A stretch of DNA of 64,000 bases from Vitellaria paradoxa (GCA_019916065.1 CM034236.1:54402690-54466689); one strand, 5' to 3'; numbered from the stretch's first letter, positions 48,463 through 60,180 are shown. Notes: generated by a model from the sequence alone, not told the origin. Translations and numbers: made by a program.

Positions 48463-49079
48463 TGAGTGTGATTGATTTGTTAAAAATCGTTAAAAAATTT
48501 TAAAAATTTTCAAAAATATTAAAAAGTTATTCATTGTTATCTCATTACACGAATTACGAACTTACAAATTATTTCACTTTATCTCATTTTAGGTGTGTTT
48601 GGAGTGATAAAAAGTGAAATAAAATGAAACAAAATGTGATTTGAAAAATTTTTTTGTATTTGGTGCACACATCTCGAACTAAGTTTATTCATACCACATT
48701 TTTTTGAGATGAATAGTAAGATTCTCATTCCGACGAATTATATTTTCGTTTGAACGGATTCAAAATTTTGGATAGTCGTGGTTTCTTTGTGCTATAATCC
48801 GTACAACCGGTTACAATCTGTTTGAATGGTTTCTACGACCCCACAAAAAATAGTCAAAGTAGATATTGATCAATAGTTTTGGAGTTTACGGTGAGAATAG
48901 CGAAAAAAATTTTACTATTTGATTAATCGAATTCTAGTTATCAACTTTTTTAAAAAGTATTGAATTTTTTTTGGAACTTTAAGAAGGTAAAAATATATAA
49001 AGATTTTCAAAAATTTTTATCAAAATTTGGTGCATCAAACGCATCCTGTATTACATTTTTTAACTCCAAACACACTCTT
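48463..49079. mobile_element. Tourist-like MITE interrupted by a second MITE
   Basis: The left half (GAGTGTGATTGATTTGTTAA through TTATCTCATTACACGAATTA to TCTCATTTT at about 48590) is separated by an insertion from its right end (TTTTTTAACTCCAAACACACTC at about 49057-49078). Rejoined in order, it would match the 140-160-bp elements at 4705-4863 and 63457-63611. Confidence 0.55.
48592..49046. mobile_element. 455-bp MITE, inverted relative of 22131-22617
   Basis: The left end GGTGTGTTTGGAGTGATAAA and the reversed right end GGATGCGTTTGATGCACCAA form an inverted repeat. Reverse-complemented, its interior follows the element at 22131-22617 block by block, including GAATTCGATTAATCAAATAG. It is nested in the element at 48463-49079. 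Confidence 0.75.
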
Positions 49080-49299
49080 TATCACTTGCTAAATTTACTT
49101 ATTTAAGGGTGCATTTGGAATGAAAAAAAGTTAATAAAATTTAATAAAAATCGTGGAAAAGAACGATGGAATACTTACATGTGAAAAAAGCTCAATTTGG
49201 ACCGTCCATGTGTACCCGAAGAAATTTAAACTTATCACGAGAAGGTGAAATTTTATCACTCACCAAACTTACTTGTTTAATTCTTCGTTTTGAAAGAAC

Positions 49300-50384
49300 G
49301 ATGGAATAGTTAGATGCGAAAAAAAATGGGATGATTGAATTTTTTCTTTTAGCAATTAATTTATTTGATTAATTTAATTATTTAAAAAATTGTGAAATTT
49401 ATAATTAAAAAAATTTTGTGAAAAATATTTAAAAACAAGGAGGATCACTTTTTAACATTTTTCTCTACTCTTTTTTCACTCAAAGTTGAAAAGAAATATA
49501 TTAAAAAAAAAGTTAGGAATAATAATTTTCTTTTCATCTTTCCTTTTCTTCCTTTTTCCTTTCAAACTATATAAGGTGAATTATCCTTCCTTCACGCCCT
49601 TTTTTCTTCCATTCACTTTTATCTTAAATCAAACACAGTTTAAGTCTCAAATTGTAATATTTCATGTGTATAATAACTACTAGCTGATTTTCAAATTGTT
49701 AAGGAGATAATTGTTTTTATAATTTAGGCATTAGAGATAAAATTTAGTAATTTACTCGTACCCTTAAATTTAAAATATATATATACACACACATCTATAC
49801 TTGTATGCTCAATTTCAAGTGAATATACTCAATTTCAAGGGAAGTTTTTAAAATTTTTAATTTTTTCAGTTTTGCTTGTTATTATGAAAATGGAGTGGAA
49901 ATGTGACTCAAATCCTTTGATGTCTTGTCAAAGTATGGTGCATTTTTTACTAATTGGATTGCCCTTTTTTGTCAAATTGAATTAGAAGTATAAGTATGAA
50001 AGATATAAAATACATTGAATGTGAAGCTCGAACCCCTCAAATTTATTTTTTAAACACAAAACTCTTTGTAAAACCTATTAAATACTCTCATATAATTTGA
50101 TTTGTAAGAGATAAGATGGGAGATTGGATTCCATGTTGAAATTAAAAAAAATTACTATTAATATATATTCAAACTTCACTCTATATCTCCTAATTTAAAA
50201 AACGTTTAATATTTAGAAATATAGTACTGCGTTTCATATTACGAACGGTTTTACACTAAAATAAAAAAAAATATTTATAATTATTTTTTAACAGATTCAA
50301 TCCGGTATCCAATCTTAATCCACCAACTAAATACTAAAATTAGTCACAAACAAAAAATAATCTTATATATTATTTTATGATATT
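49300..50384. other. AT-rich intergenic DNA
   Basis: No gene is supported. A TCAATTTCAAG motif is duplicated at 49810 and 49831, and a (TA)n(CA)n microsatellite lies at 49778-49792. Confidence 0.5.
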
Positions 50385-50560
50385 GGGTATGTTTGAAATT
50401 GTATAAAATTATATAAAATAGTATAAAATTGTAAAAGTAAATGTCTCGTAATTCGTGCACTGAGTGAATAATTTAAATTTTACTGTCTCGTAATTCATGT
50501 TTGTAGAGATTTATAAGATTTTATTTTATTTTATTTTTTTTGAGAGCTCCAAACGGAGCC
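50385..50560. mobile_element. MITE, 176 bp, inverted relative of 55835-55973
   Basis: The left end GGGTATGTTTGAAATTGTAT and the reversed right end GGCTCCGTTTGGAGCTCTCA are inverted repeats, with ATT on both sides. Interior blocks TCTCGTAATTCGTGCA and TCTCGTAATTCATG recur in reverse complement at 55835-55973. Confidence 0.65.
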
Positions 50561-50699
50561 ATTATTTAGGATATGAATGATTGGGAGATTTGAGTTAGGA
50601 ATTATACTGCAAATACGCGGGGCCCATTTAAATGGCATGTTTGATTAGAAAAAATGCATTAGGCTTCATATTTATTTTGAATTACTTATAGCCAAAATG

Positions 50700-52306
50700 A
50701 GAATTTATGTAATAAAACATGACTGTTTTTGAAAATATTTTTCTCACAAATTAAGATTCAATAGTTAAGAATTATTTTTTTTATTTATCAATTGAGATTA
50801 TTTTTACATTTTTAACTATTCACTCAATTCATATTTTAATAGACTCCACTATATATTATCTATCTTATAAAATGAATTTGCCATTTTAAATTTTACTATA
50901 TTTAAAAGGTAGATATTATATGCAAATCAAAACTATTAACTTAAAGTTCGTCCAATTATAATTTTTACAAAGTTGAATCTTTTACATTAAAACACCATAT
51001 TTTATTTTATAGTGCTTATCAAAATTTAATTATAGAGAGAGAAACTAAAATATATGTAATAACGTCTAAAGTTTTGAAAACAATAAAAATAAAACTCATG
51101 AATTATTATAAATTTTTTGATTTGAACTTTTTGTCCAAAGTTTCAATTATATAATAAACTTAATACTAATTTTGTTTAAAGTGCCATAAGTATGGGTTAC
51201 TGCTAGTCAACGTAATTAAACATGACGGTTTTTAAAAATGTCCTTCTCACAAACTAAGATTCAATGGCTGGGATTAAATTTTACATTTTAACAAATGGCT
51301 GAGATCTTTTACAAATCAAAATTTCTCCTTAAAACTTTTTTTTTCGTCTTACCTCACCAAAACACTACAACTTAACTTTTTCTTTTGCATATAAAAGTCT
51401 CGAATTATAACATACGATCTTAATAAATATAAAAAAACTCATGGGTTCTTAAAAAGAAACCCACCTTCTTACGTTCTAAAGAGTGACTCACCTTCTCATG
51501 GATTCCAAAAGCAAACCCACTTGCTTAAAAATTTAATATTTTTTTAATTATTTTACTAATTAAATTAAAATTACAAATAAGAAACATAATTGAATTAAGA
51601 AACACAAATTAAAAAAATTTAAATAATAATTAGATTATTTTTGTTATAACAACGCTTAGTATTTTTAACATTTAAAAGTAAAAAAAAAAATCAAATATTA
51701 ATTAGGATCCGAGGTAGTTATTTTTTAAAATTCTAATTTTAAATTTAAATTAGTTATATTGATTGTATTTGTTTTATTTTATAAATCACATATAATTAAT
51801 AATAATATTTTTTATTTGAGTTATTTTTATAAACTAATTAAAATTTTATATTCGTCATTCTATTTTTTTATTTTTACAAATATTTGAATAAAATTAATCT
51901 TTGCGAAGTGATTTTTTTCTAAATTCTAATTTTAAATTTAAATTAATAAGGTTTACTATATCTATGTCTATATAATAAAACACAATATATTTAAAAAATA
52001 TTCCTATTACAAACTAAAATTCAAATGTTGGGATTGAGTTTTATTCTTTAACGAATAGTTGAAATATTTTACAAACTTTTCCCTTAAACTCCTACTATAT
52101 CTTTGCATCACTTCACATTCTTATAAATCATTAAGTTAAACTTAATGATAATATCTAAAAAATTGCATTACGAAATATATAAATTTTATTTCTCAGTATC
52201 ATATTGCAGTATCATATTGCCTGATTGAGAATGAGAGAGAGTATAAAAATACATACATATTTTATTTTGGTTGAGAAATGCCATAGGCATAAGTTATTTG
52301 CTAGTA
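50700..52306. mobile_element. Degenerate Helitron-like and related repeat cluster
   Basis: Two candidate Helitron 3' ends are visible: a CCATAAGTATGG stem-loop followed by GTTACTGCTAGT (51185-51208), and an ATGCCATAGGCAT stem-loop followed by AAGTTATTTGCTAGT (52279-52306). Each has a small hairpin shortly before CTAGT. Related text (AACATGAC...TTTT, CACAAA.TAAGATTCAAT) recurs near 50716 and 51219, and weaker again near 51995. The 51345-51900 part is homologous to the 5463-7160 repeat. There is no helicase coding sequence, so these would be non-autonomous. Confidence 0.45.
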
Positions 52307-53660
52307 CACATTAACACGTAAAATGGTTTGTAAATATTATATTATTTGCAAATATTATACTAATATATTCATTTATAAGGGGTATTGAGTTTTAAAAAAA
52401 AAAAATTTGGCTGCTTCAATATTTCTAAAAAAAATCAAGTCGCTTGTATACACTTATCCACGATCACGTGTATACACTTATCCATGACATCATAATTAAT
52501 ATGTTGATATTATAATAAGTCCAAAAGAAAAAATAAAGTATGTAATGAGTAAAAAATAAAAATGTATAGGCAGTAATATGAAAGAAATTAAATGATTTAA
52601 AACTCTTATCTCTTAAGAAATAGTTATGTAAGCGGTTAATTAAATAAATCCAAATGAACTATCATAAATTTGTAGAGCTCTAGACATTGCAATAAATTAA
52701 AAATATAACAGTTTGTTTTTTATTTTATATTTTATGTATTGATGTTTTAGAAATCTCGAAATAAGAAAATAAAAAATACTCAATTTTTCTTATTTTGGGT
52801 TAAAAACATTTGAAACGACTTTTTACTATTTTTCATTTCATGTGTAAACTCATTTTTTAATTTTTAAAACAAAATTTAAAAACAAAAATAAGCAAATGCA
52901 TTTTGAGCCGTTTTCTTTATTTTTAAAAGTGTAAAATATAAAATAAGTTCAAAATAGAAAATAAAAAACAAAAACATAAAACAAAAAATAGAAAAATAAA
53001 CCAAATGCTACCTAAGAGTTTAATCACTAAAACTAAAAGTGTAGGTTTTAAATTGAGATTTGATTTAAACTATAAATAATTAAATTATAATTTATCCGTT
53101 ACTTTAATTAGCCGATTTGTCAAGATATAAAATTTTAAAATTCTAAATTCATCAAATTTTATTTTATTTTATTTTTCACTTTGTTAAACTAAAGTAAAAT
53201 CGGATGGAAATCACTACTTTATCCATTCAATTATCATTCTTAAAGTGGCATTTAGTTTATTTTTTTATTTTCTGTTTTATATTTTAAAAATCTCAAAACA
53301 ATGAAATAGAAAATACTCTATTTTCCTCATTTTGAGATTTTTTTTTATTTTTGGTTGAAAATGATCAAAACGACTTTTTTTCATGTTTCATTTTATATGT
53401 AAACTCATTTTATATTTTCAAAAATAAATCTTAAAAATACAAGTAACTAAATATATTTTAATTACACTCTTTATTTTTAAAAGTACAAAATAGTAAATGC
53501 GCTTAAAACAGAAAATATAAAATAAAAATAGAAAAAGAAACAAACTAAATGACATCTCAATTTCTAAACTTATGCGAAATTTGATTACAAAAATTGATTT
53601 AAATTAAATTTATTTATTTATTTTTGAGAGTCCAAATATCCTTGTGTATACACCTACCTT
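52307..53660. other. AT-rich intergenic DNA
   Basis: The segments near 52740-52990 and 53240-53550 resemble each other (TTTTATGTATTG/TTTTATATTTTA, then a TCTCAAAATAA-type block, AACTCATTTT, and AAATAAAAAACAAAAA-like tails). This suggests two copies of one AT-rich MITE family in the same orientation. No gene is seen. Confidence 0.4.
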
Positions 53661-54037
53661 GGATATGCGAGATCTAGTTCAGTTCGTCCCCGTCCTGAAC
53701 AAAGATAGAGATCTGGAATGGAATGGAGTCCCAAACAAACACCGGATTATTGGGCTGACCCCACTATCTGTGCCACTTGTCAGAGTCACGTGCCTCACAA
53801 CATGGACCTGCTCATGAGCACGTCACCGTCTCGAAAGGTATCACTGCCTCTAACTTTACTGATCCATTCAACCAATGACGTTCTTCTAAGTCCCGTTAGT
53901 TGCAAATCATACGCGGAAACCCGGAACCCGACCCGTTTTATCTGATCGCAAAACCCTCAGAAACCCCATATTACCGATTTACAGTGTTTGCTAGGGAAAC
54001 AAACGTAGCCCAGTTTTTCGTGAGATTCCCTTCTCCG
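53661..54037 (+). promoter_or_regulatory. Promoter and leader region of the BAG8-like gene
   Basis: GC-richer DNA starts at about 53660 and continues to the start codon. No clear TATA box or full heat-shock element could be recognised. Open frames across it begin at non-ATG codons or lack family features. Confidence 0.35.
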
Positions 54038-55569
54038 ATGGCCTCCCACCACTACCACTGCCATCGCCGCTGCCACACGACGACGGCCAGTGTAACCACC
54101 CCCTGTTGCTGCTGTTGCTATCCCGCCTGCTGTACCCCTCCGCCTCCAGACCCACTACTCCAACCCGTAGCTTCTAACTTCCACCACGCTCCTCCGCAAC
54201 CATACCTTTACTCTTCCTATCTCAGTCCACCTCACGACCCCCAAAGCTTCCACCACGGTCCAACACCGTATCCTCCGCCTCCAACGCACCCACAAAGACA
54301 GGAAGAGTTTCAGCACCACCACCGCCACCACTACCCCCAACAACAGCAGCAGCGGCAGCAGACCCAACCCGTCGTCTCCTCTCTCCTCCGCCGCATAGCC
54401 GCCCTTGAGTCTTCTCTCTGCCACCAGTTCTCCGCATCTTCTTATTCTCTCTGCGACGCCGCCGCCGCCCGAACCATCCAAACCCATTTCAGGGCGTTCC
54501 TGGTTCGCAGATCACGAACTCTTCGTCAGCTCAAAGGCCTCGCTTCCATCAAATCGACTCTCAACGCTCTCAAAGCCTCAGTCTCTGACAATGCCTATCT
54601 CGATTCCCAAGCGCTTTCTCGCAGAGCCATGGGCTTGCTTCTCAAACTCGACTCTATCCAGGTAATAATCTCACATAAATACAAAATATATTCATATACG
54701 ATCACATGTATTTCCTATAGATGTGTATACGTATATTCCGTTGGAGATCTCTGATATGGGTTTGTTTGCAGGGTGCTGATCCAATGATTAGGGATGGTAA
54801 AAGATCGATTAGCAGAGATTTAATTCGATTTCTAGAGTTTATTGATGGATTGTATGTGAAAAGGAATAAACTTTGTAGTATAGGGTTGAAGAATGTGCGA
54901 TTTGGTGCCACTGGAAACAAATCAAGGGTTTTGTACGGTGGCCAAAAGATTGGTAGTGCTGAATATTTGGACTCTGCCAGAGACCAGAGAGAATTGATGG
55001 AGCAGCTGAGAAGCCGAGTTGAGAAAATTCGTGTCTGTTCTGCTGTACCTGAGGATGGTGATGAAAAAGGCATTGAGCTTGAAAACCCTAGAATTTCCGT
55101 TAATGGAGTGGTTGGTTCTCCCCACAATAGAAATGGGGGTTTGGTGAAACCCGAAGTTAAGAAAACTGTGAGTTTTGCCAACAATGGGAATGTGTCTAGG
55201 GTTTTCATAAATTCACACGAGCCACATTCAAGCGAAGATGTTAATAGCAGTGATGGGGGTGGTTCAATTGGTGATGACAGAGAGCTTGTGGACAACCTCT
55301 GTAGAGAAGTTAAGGAAATTGGTGGTTTTTTGAAGGGAGGCGAGGATGAAGCAGCAGCATGTACTGAGGATGGAGAGTCTCCACGGATTAGCTGTCATGA
55401 AAGAAAAAGTGGAAGAAATTTGAGAGCTGAAGACAACTACGAAATTAGGGGACACTACCAGGGTGACGATGATGATGATGATGGGAATTTTGTGTTCTCT
55501 GCTCCGCTGCCTGTGAAGATGGAATCTAGAGCTGATTTGTTGAAGAGAAAGGCCATGAAAATAGTTTAG
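54038..55569 (+). CDS. BAG8: BAG family molecular chaperone regulator 8-like protein (2 exons, 473 aa)
   Basis: BAG-domain proteins bind Hsp70 and steer client folding or degradation; the plant IQ-plus-BAG group also binds calmodulin. Exons are 54038-54661 and 54772-55569, joined in phase 0. The N-terminus has a cysteine run (TTPCCCCCYPACC), then Pro/His-rich and Gln-rich low-complexity segments. The IQ motif AARTIQTHFRAFLVRRSR lies at about residues 143-165 and runs into the BAG helices (LKGLASIKSTLNALKASVSD, LLLKLDSIQGADPMIRDG, RSISRDLIRFLEFIDGLYVK). The acidic C-terminal half contains a DDDDDDG run. The Arabidopsis orthologue is annotated as chloroplastic, but no clear transit peptide is visible here. 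ATG 54038 is the first in frame; the longer upstream frame starts from a non-ATG codon. Confidence 0.9.
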
Positions 55570-55834
55570 TGGGAGTCCTGCAATTCTTTTGTGCCTTTTT
55601 TGGGGTGTAGAGCAGGTTTATTTGTTTCCACGGTTTTGTTCTGATTGTTGATGTTGTAACTTTTCCTTCCACTGTGAAGGGCGGTTTCTGAGTGCAGTTG
55701 CAGTTGCTTGTAACGATGCCCCTTGAGGGGTTTTCTAACCTTTGAACGAATAATCACTTCCATTAACTTGCTGTCATTTTTTTTTTCATTAGAGGCTGCA
55801 ATGCCCTCTACATTTATTGCCCTTTTTGGCATGT

Positions 55835-55973
55835 ATAAAATCCTACAAATCTTTATAAATACAAATTACGAGACAACAAAATTTAAATTTTTCACTCATT
55901 ATACGAATTAAGAGACATTTACTTTTATAATTTTATTTTATTTTATACACTTTTATACAACTTCAAATAAATC
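55835..55973. mobile_element. MITE, reverse-orientation relative of 50385-50560
   Basis: AAATTACGAGACAACAAAAT and ATTAAGAGACATTTACTTTT follow, block for block, the reverse complement of 50385-50560. The right end AACTTCAAATAAATCC corresponds to the partner's GGGTATGTTTGAAATT end. It lies in the 3' flank of the BAG8-like gene. Confidence 0.65.
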
Positions 55974-56900
55974 CATTGTGCAGTTTGTGCTCTCAGACAA
56001 TAAACTCTCCGACAATCTTTGGTGATAAAGCATGGTTCAGTGACGTGTTCATGGGTACAAGTCCTGTGGCTTCATACACATTAGCGGTCTGTTCTTTTAT
56101 ATGATTTATCAAAGATGATATAAAGCATATTGAGCGCAACTAAAGTTCACAGACAATTGCAAGCAATAACTTAGCAGTCCCTTGATGTGGCTCACCAGCA
56201 TTGCTAGGGACCTTGACACGAACCCGAATCTTATTATTGGTTTGAACAGCACAGCAATAATAAGGTGGAAACCAAGAATCAAAATCATTCCATGATATAA
56301 TCACAATGCGAAGTTTTTTTGGGATAGAAATCTATACATAGGAGCTCAAGTCTGAGCAGAAACAAATTAGATTTTGGAGCATGATGGATTAGGGTAGTGG
56401 TGCTATTGGACACTAACTCGAAATTAGTTCAATTATAAATTTATTTGAACTCGACTTAAAATATTAACAAATTAAATTTAAATTATAATTCTAATCATGT
56501 TATATTTTTAAATTCAATCAGAGTTAAGCTTTAATAGATTAATTATCAAAAAATATAATGTAAAACATTAAATTATTTGAATTTGAAATATGATTGATTT
56601 GATCACATAGATGCTCAAGTTTAACAAATCAAACATGGCTTGTTAAGTTTACTAATTGTAATTCAAATATTATTGGTTTGGTTCATTTCATTTATACTCT
56701 CAATATTTGTGGTTTGTGATTGATTGAGAATATAGAATGGAACAAGATATGAAATAAACAATAGGTATTATAGAAAAAGATTTTTTTTTAACTCAAATGT
56801 CCGAAACAACTTACATGCACTTCTTTTAATTTCTAGAATACTATAATTAAAAATTAGATAAACTTTCCAATAACACGGAAGAGACGCGAACTTATAAACA
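55974..56900. other. Intergenic DNA between the BAG8-like and PPR genes
   Basis: No gene is visible. The 56400-56680 part resembles a decayed copy of the GAGCTCGA-type element seen at 34157-34469, but the match is weak. Confidence 0.4.
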
Positions 56901-56920
56901 TTGGGAGCAAAGAGTCCACA

Positions 56921-57177
56921 GAAAGTTCTGATAGTGGGTCAAAGGCAGGCAGAAAGTTCCGATAGTGGGTCAAAAGCACTGCCTTGGACATCAGCTGCTA
57001 CGCTAGAAAATTTAAGCTTGAGCAGTGCGGCGGAGCCATTCTCTTGCTCTAGCTTGGCGGTTGTTTATACGTCCGGATATAGTGCAGCTGCTACGCTAGA
57101 AAATTTAAGCTTGAGCAGTGCGGCGGAGCCATTCTCTTGCTCTAGCTTGGCCGTTGTTTATACGTCCGGACATAGTG
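56921..57177 (+). repeat. Two tandem duplications upstream of the PPR gene (31 bp and 93 bp)
   Basis: A 31-bp unit (GAAAGTTCTGATAGTGGGTC) at 56921 repeats at 56952. A 93-bp unit starting CAGCTGCTACGCTAGAAAAT at 56992 repeats at 57085 with only a few base differences, implying a recent event. Both fall in the 350 bases before the PPR start codon, so they lie in its promoter or leader. Confidence 0.92.
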
Positions 57178-57246
57178 CTAGGATAGGAGGGGGGTCGTTA
57201 TGACAGAAGCCAATAAGTTCCGCCAAGCCTAAAGCGGTCCGCATTC

Positions 57247-59283
57247 ATGAATGGCACAGTGCAGACTCGTTCCAAAACGAAGTGCCTTCTCAGCAGCGCC
57301 AGGGCCCAATGCGAGTCACTGCTACAGCACTACATCACTACCAAGTCCCTCACGAACACCAAGCAACTTCATGCCCTTATTGTCACCTCCGGCCACCTCT
57401 CCTCCTGCCAACTCATTCCCTTCCTCTCTCTCCTCGGCCGAGCTTACGTTGGATGTGGCCGCCTCTCTTATGCGCGCAAACTGTTCGATGGATTGTCTGA
57501 ACCATCTTTGTTTTTATATAACACCATTATAAGAGCATGCACGCAGAACGGTTTACCACACGGGACGCTCCAACTATTTGTTGAAATGCTTGCCTTGGGG
57601 TATCCTCGGCCTGATAAATACACATATCCTTTTGTTATTAAGGCTTGCGGTGATTTATCGTTGCTTAATTTGGGTGTTTCGGTTCATGGGTTGACATTGA
57701 CAAGTGGGATCCATCTGGACACGTTTGTGGGCAATTCGTTGTTGGCAATGTACATGAATTGTGGTGAGAAGGAGGTGGCCAGGAGGGTTTTCTATGCCAT
57801 GCCAGAGAGAAGCTTGGTGTCTTGGAACACTATGATAAGTGGGTATTGTCATAATGGGTGTTGCCAGGAAGCTTTGCTGATTTTTAATGAAATGGGGGAT
57901 GCAGGAGTGGAGCCAGACAGCGCCACCTTGGTTTCGGTGTTGCCAGCTTGTGGGCATCTGAAGGACTTGAAGGCTGGTAGACAGGTCCATGCACTGGTGG
58001 AAGAGAATGGTTTAGGAAGCAAAATATCAGTAAAGAATGCATTGGTGGACATGTATCTGAAGTGTGGTAGTATGGCCGAAGCACAGTTTGTTTTTGATAA
58101 GATGGAGGAGAGGGATGTGGTGACATGGACTACCATGATCAATGGCTATATTTTGAATAGTGATTCAAGAAGAGCTTTGATGCTTTGTCCACTGATGCAG
58201 TTAGAAGGTGTAAGGCCTAATTCAGTAACTGTGGCTTCTCTTCTTTTGGCATGTGCTCATTTGTATCTTTTGAAGCATGGCAGGTGCTTGCATGGGTGGG
58301 CTTTGAGACAAAAACTTGAATCCGATGTTTCTGTGGAAACTGCGTTAATTGACATGTATGCAAAATGCAATTGCATTAGAGTCAGCTTCCAAGTATTTGC
58401 AAAAACTTCAAGAAAAAGAACAGTCCCCTGGAATGCAATTCTCTCTGGTTTTATTCATAATCGGCGATCAAGAGAAGCAATTAACCTTTTCAAAGAAATG
58501 CTAGTGGAAGCAGTAGACCCTAATGCTGCAACCATGAACAGCCTCCTTCCTGCTTATGCAATGCTAGCAGATTTGCAGCAGGCAATGAACATTCATGGTT
58601 ACCTATTTAAAACAGGGTTTCTTTCAAAAGTAGAGGTTGGCACTGGTTTGATTGATATATACTGTAAATGTGGAAGTTTAGAGTTTGCTCATGAGATCTT
58701 TGATGGGATTTCCATGAGGGACAAGGACATTATTTGTTGGAGTGCCATTATAGCTGGTTACGGAGTGCATGGGCATGGTAAGGTGGCTGTTTCCCTTTTC
58801 AACCAAATGGTTCAATTGGGTGTGGAACCAAATGAAGTCACTTTTACTTCTGTTTTGCATGCTTGCAGCCATGGTGGTTTGGTGGATGAGGGTATAGGTT
58901 TGTTCAAATTCATGCTTGAAAGTCGCCGCCAAATGTTACCTCATTCAGATCATTACACTTGCATTGTTGATCTTCTCGGTCGTGCTGGCCGGCTGGAGGA
59001 AGCTTATGAACTAATTAGAACAATGCCATTTGAATCTAATCATGCTGTCTGGGGTGCATTGCTTGGTGCTTGTGTAATACATGAGAATGTTGAACTAGGG
59101 GAGCTGGCGGCAAAGCACCTTTTTAGGTTAGAGCCAGATAATACTGGAAACTATGTGTTAATAGCTAAAATTTATGCTGCTGTTGGAAGATGGAAAGATG
59201 CAGAGAACACAAGACATATGATCAATGAAATCGGATTAAGGAAAACACCAGCTCAGAGTTCAATTGAGGTCAGAAATAAATGA
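57247..59283 (+). CDS. Pentatricopeptide repeat protein, PLS class, E subgroup (678 aa, intronless)
   Basis: PLS-class PPR proteins bind organellar RNA one base per repeat and mostly specify C-to-U editing sites in mitochondria or chloroplasts. The protein shows about 15 consecutive PPR motifs, with typical blocks VSWNTMISGYCHNG, NALVDMYLKCGSMAEAQFVF, VVTWTTMINGY and YTCIVDLLGRAGRLEEAYEL. It ends in an E motif (VWGALLGACVIHENVELGEL to GLRKTPAQSSIEV) and has no DYW domain, so it would need a DYW partner in trans for editing. Sequence and length resemble Arabidopsis At5g39350. Start 57247 is the first ATG and the next motif follows quickly; the short basic N-terminus could be an organelle-targeting signal. 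Confidence 0.95.
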   Translation: MNGTVQTRSKTKCLLSSARAQCESLLQHYITTKSLTNTKQLHALIVTSGHLSSCQLIPFLSLLGRAYVGCGRLSYARKLFDGLSEPSLFLYNTIIRACTQNGLPHGTLQLFVEMLALGYPRPDKYTYPFVIKACGDLSLLNLGVSVHGLTLTSGIHLDTFVGNSLLAMYMNCGEKEVARRVFYAMPERSLVSWNTMISGYCHNGCCQEALLIFNEMGDAGVEPDSATLVSVLPACGHLKDLKAGRQVHALVEENGLGSKISVKNALVDMYLKCGSMAEAQFVFDKMEERDVVTWTTMINGYILNSDSRRALMLCPLMQLEGVRPNSVTVASLLLACAHLYLLKHGRCLHGWALRQKLESDVSVETALIDMYAKCNCIRVSFQVFAKTSRKRTVPWNAILSGFIHNRRSREAINLFKEMLVEAVDPNAATMNSLLPAYAMLADLQQAMNIHGYLFKTGFLSKVEVGTGLIDIYCKCGSLEFAHEIFDGISMRDKDIICWSAIIAGYGVHGHGKVAVSLFNQMVQLGVEPNEVTFTSVLHACSHGGLVDEGIGLFKFMLESRRQMLPHSDHYTCIVDLLGRAGRLEEAYELIRTMPFESNHAVWGALLGACVIHENVELGELAAKHLFRLEPDNTGNYVLIAKIYAAVGRWKDAENTRHMINEIGLRKTPAQSSIEVRNK

Positions 59284-60180
59284 AGTTGAGTGAGTGTCTG
59301 AGATGCTAAAAGATGAAGGCTCATCTTCAACAGGGGCAGCCGCGGATGTTGCTTAAAAGCAAAGAAATTCAAAAAGGATATCCTTATAGGCTGCTACTGT
59401 ATCTAACATTTTCCACCAACTAGAAGAGAAGTTAATTATGCCAAGTGCATCTTTTAGTGCTTGGGTGTGGACCGTGTGGCGCTTGAATTGTGACTTATTG
59501 CTTTGTGCTCTGTTGTGGCTGTTTTCACTTTTCACCATTCCTCTTGTATTATAACCCCAGTGAAAAATAAAAGAAAAAAAGAATACCACTCAGGAAAGAC
59601 TAGAAAAGACTGCTTTGATGCAGCGGAAGGCATGTTGGTAGACTTTGCTAATTTAATAGCTTCAGTTTGAGCTGGGGAGGCCAATATATGGGTTCCACTT
59701 TTGCATGCATCCAAGGTTGGTTAAATCAGTATTGAAGTGGCATCCATATCTACCAGTATTGCAGTTGTAAGTCAAAATATATATTGACCAAAGGAGACTG
59801 AGTTTTAAATGATATCATTCATGGAGAACTCTCCCTTAGCATATTATCTTTTTCATATGTGAATGCACAGGAGTTCATTTGGAGAGTATAATTATCATTT
59901 GAAAATTAGGTGTGGCTTGGTTGGGTCATAAGGGTGGTAAAGTTCACATTCAGGTATCGTTTTCATATTTAAATGTGCTACAGTTGTGCAACTGATCCAT
60001 GTTACGAAGCTTACAAACAAGTCAGTGGTTTCAGTAGTTTGATCTTTGTTGTTAATTCTAACATAGATATATATGGAATTTAACATGTTGATTTGTACAT
60101 TTTCGCTCAGTGATTATGTTGTAGAGTCTAATTGAAGGTCTCAAAGGTTTTGTTGTTCTTTTTAATATATTGAGGTTATC
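59284..60180 (+). other. 3' flank of the PPR gene
   Basis: AATAAAAGAAAAAAAG at about 59566-59581 may provide a polyadenylation signal. The rest is ordinary intergenic sequence with no coding evidence. Confidence 0.4.

Larger units (their letters stand above)
48148..49250. repeat. Direct repeat pair flanking a MITE nest upstream of PHS1
   Basis: CTCAATTTGGACCGTCCA occurs at about 48149 and again near 49192. Each copy is followed by a diverged TACCC...AGAAATTT...CACGAGAA block. The copies are about 1.04 kb apart and enclose nested MITEs. Confidence 0.7.

Noticed and set aside
53900..54037. N-terminal extension of the BAG8-like frame
   Set aside because: The extension begins at a non-ATG codon. 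The first ATG, at 54038, has no upstream in-frame alternative.
56901..57203. Plus-strand frame of 100 codons across the 93-bp repeats
   Set aside because: It starts from a TTG codon, has no ATG, and is open largely because the repeat length is a multiple of three.
57655..58932. Minus-strand frames opposite the PPR gene
   Set aside because: They are antisense shadows of the PPR coding sequence with no motifs.
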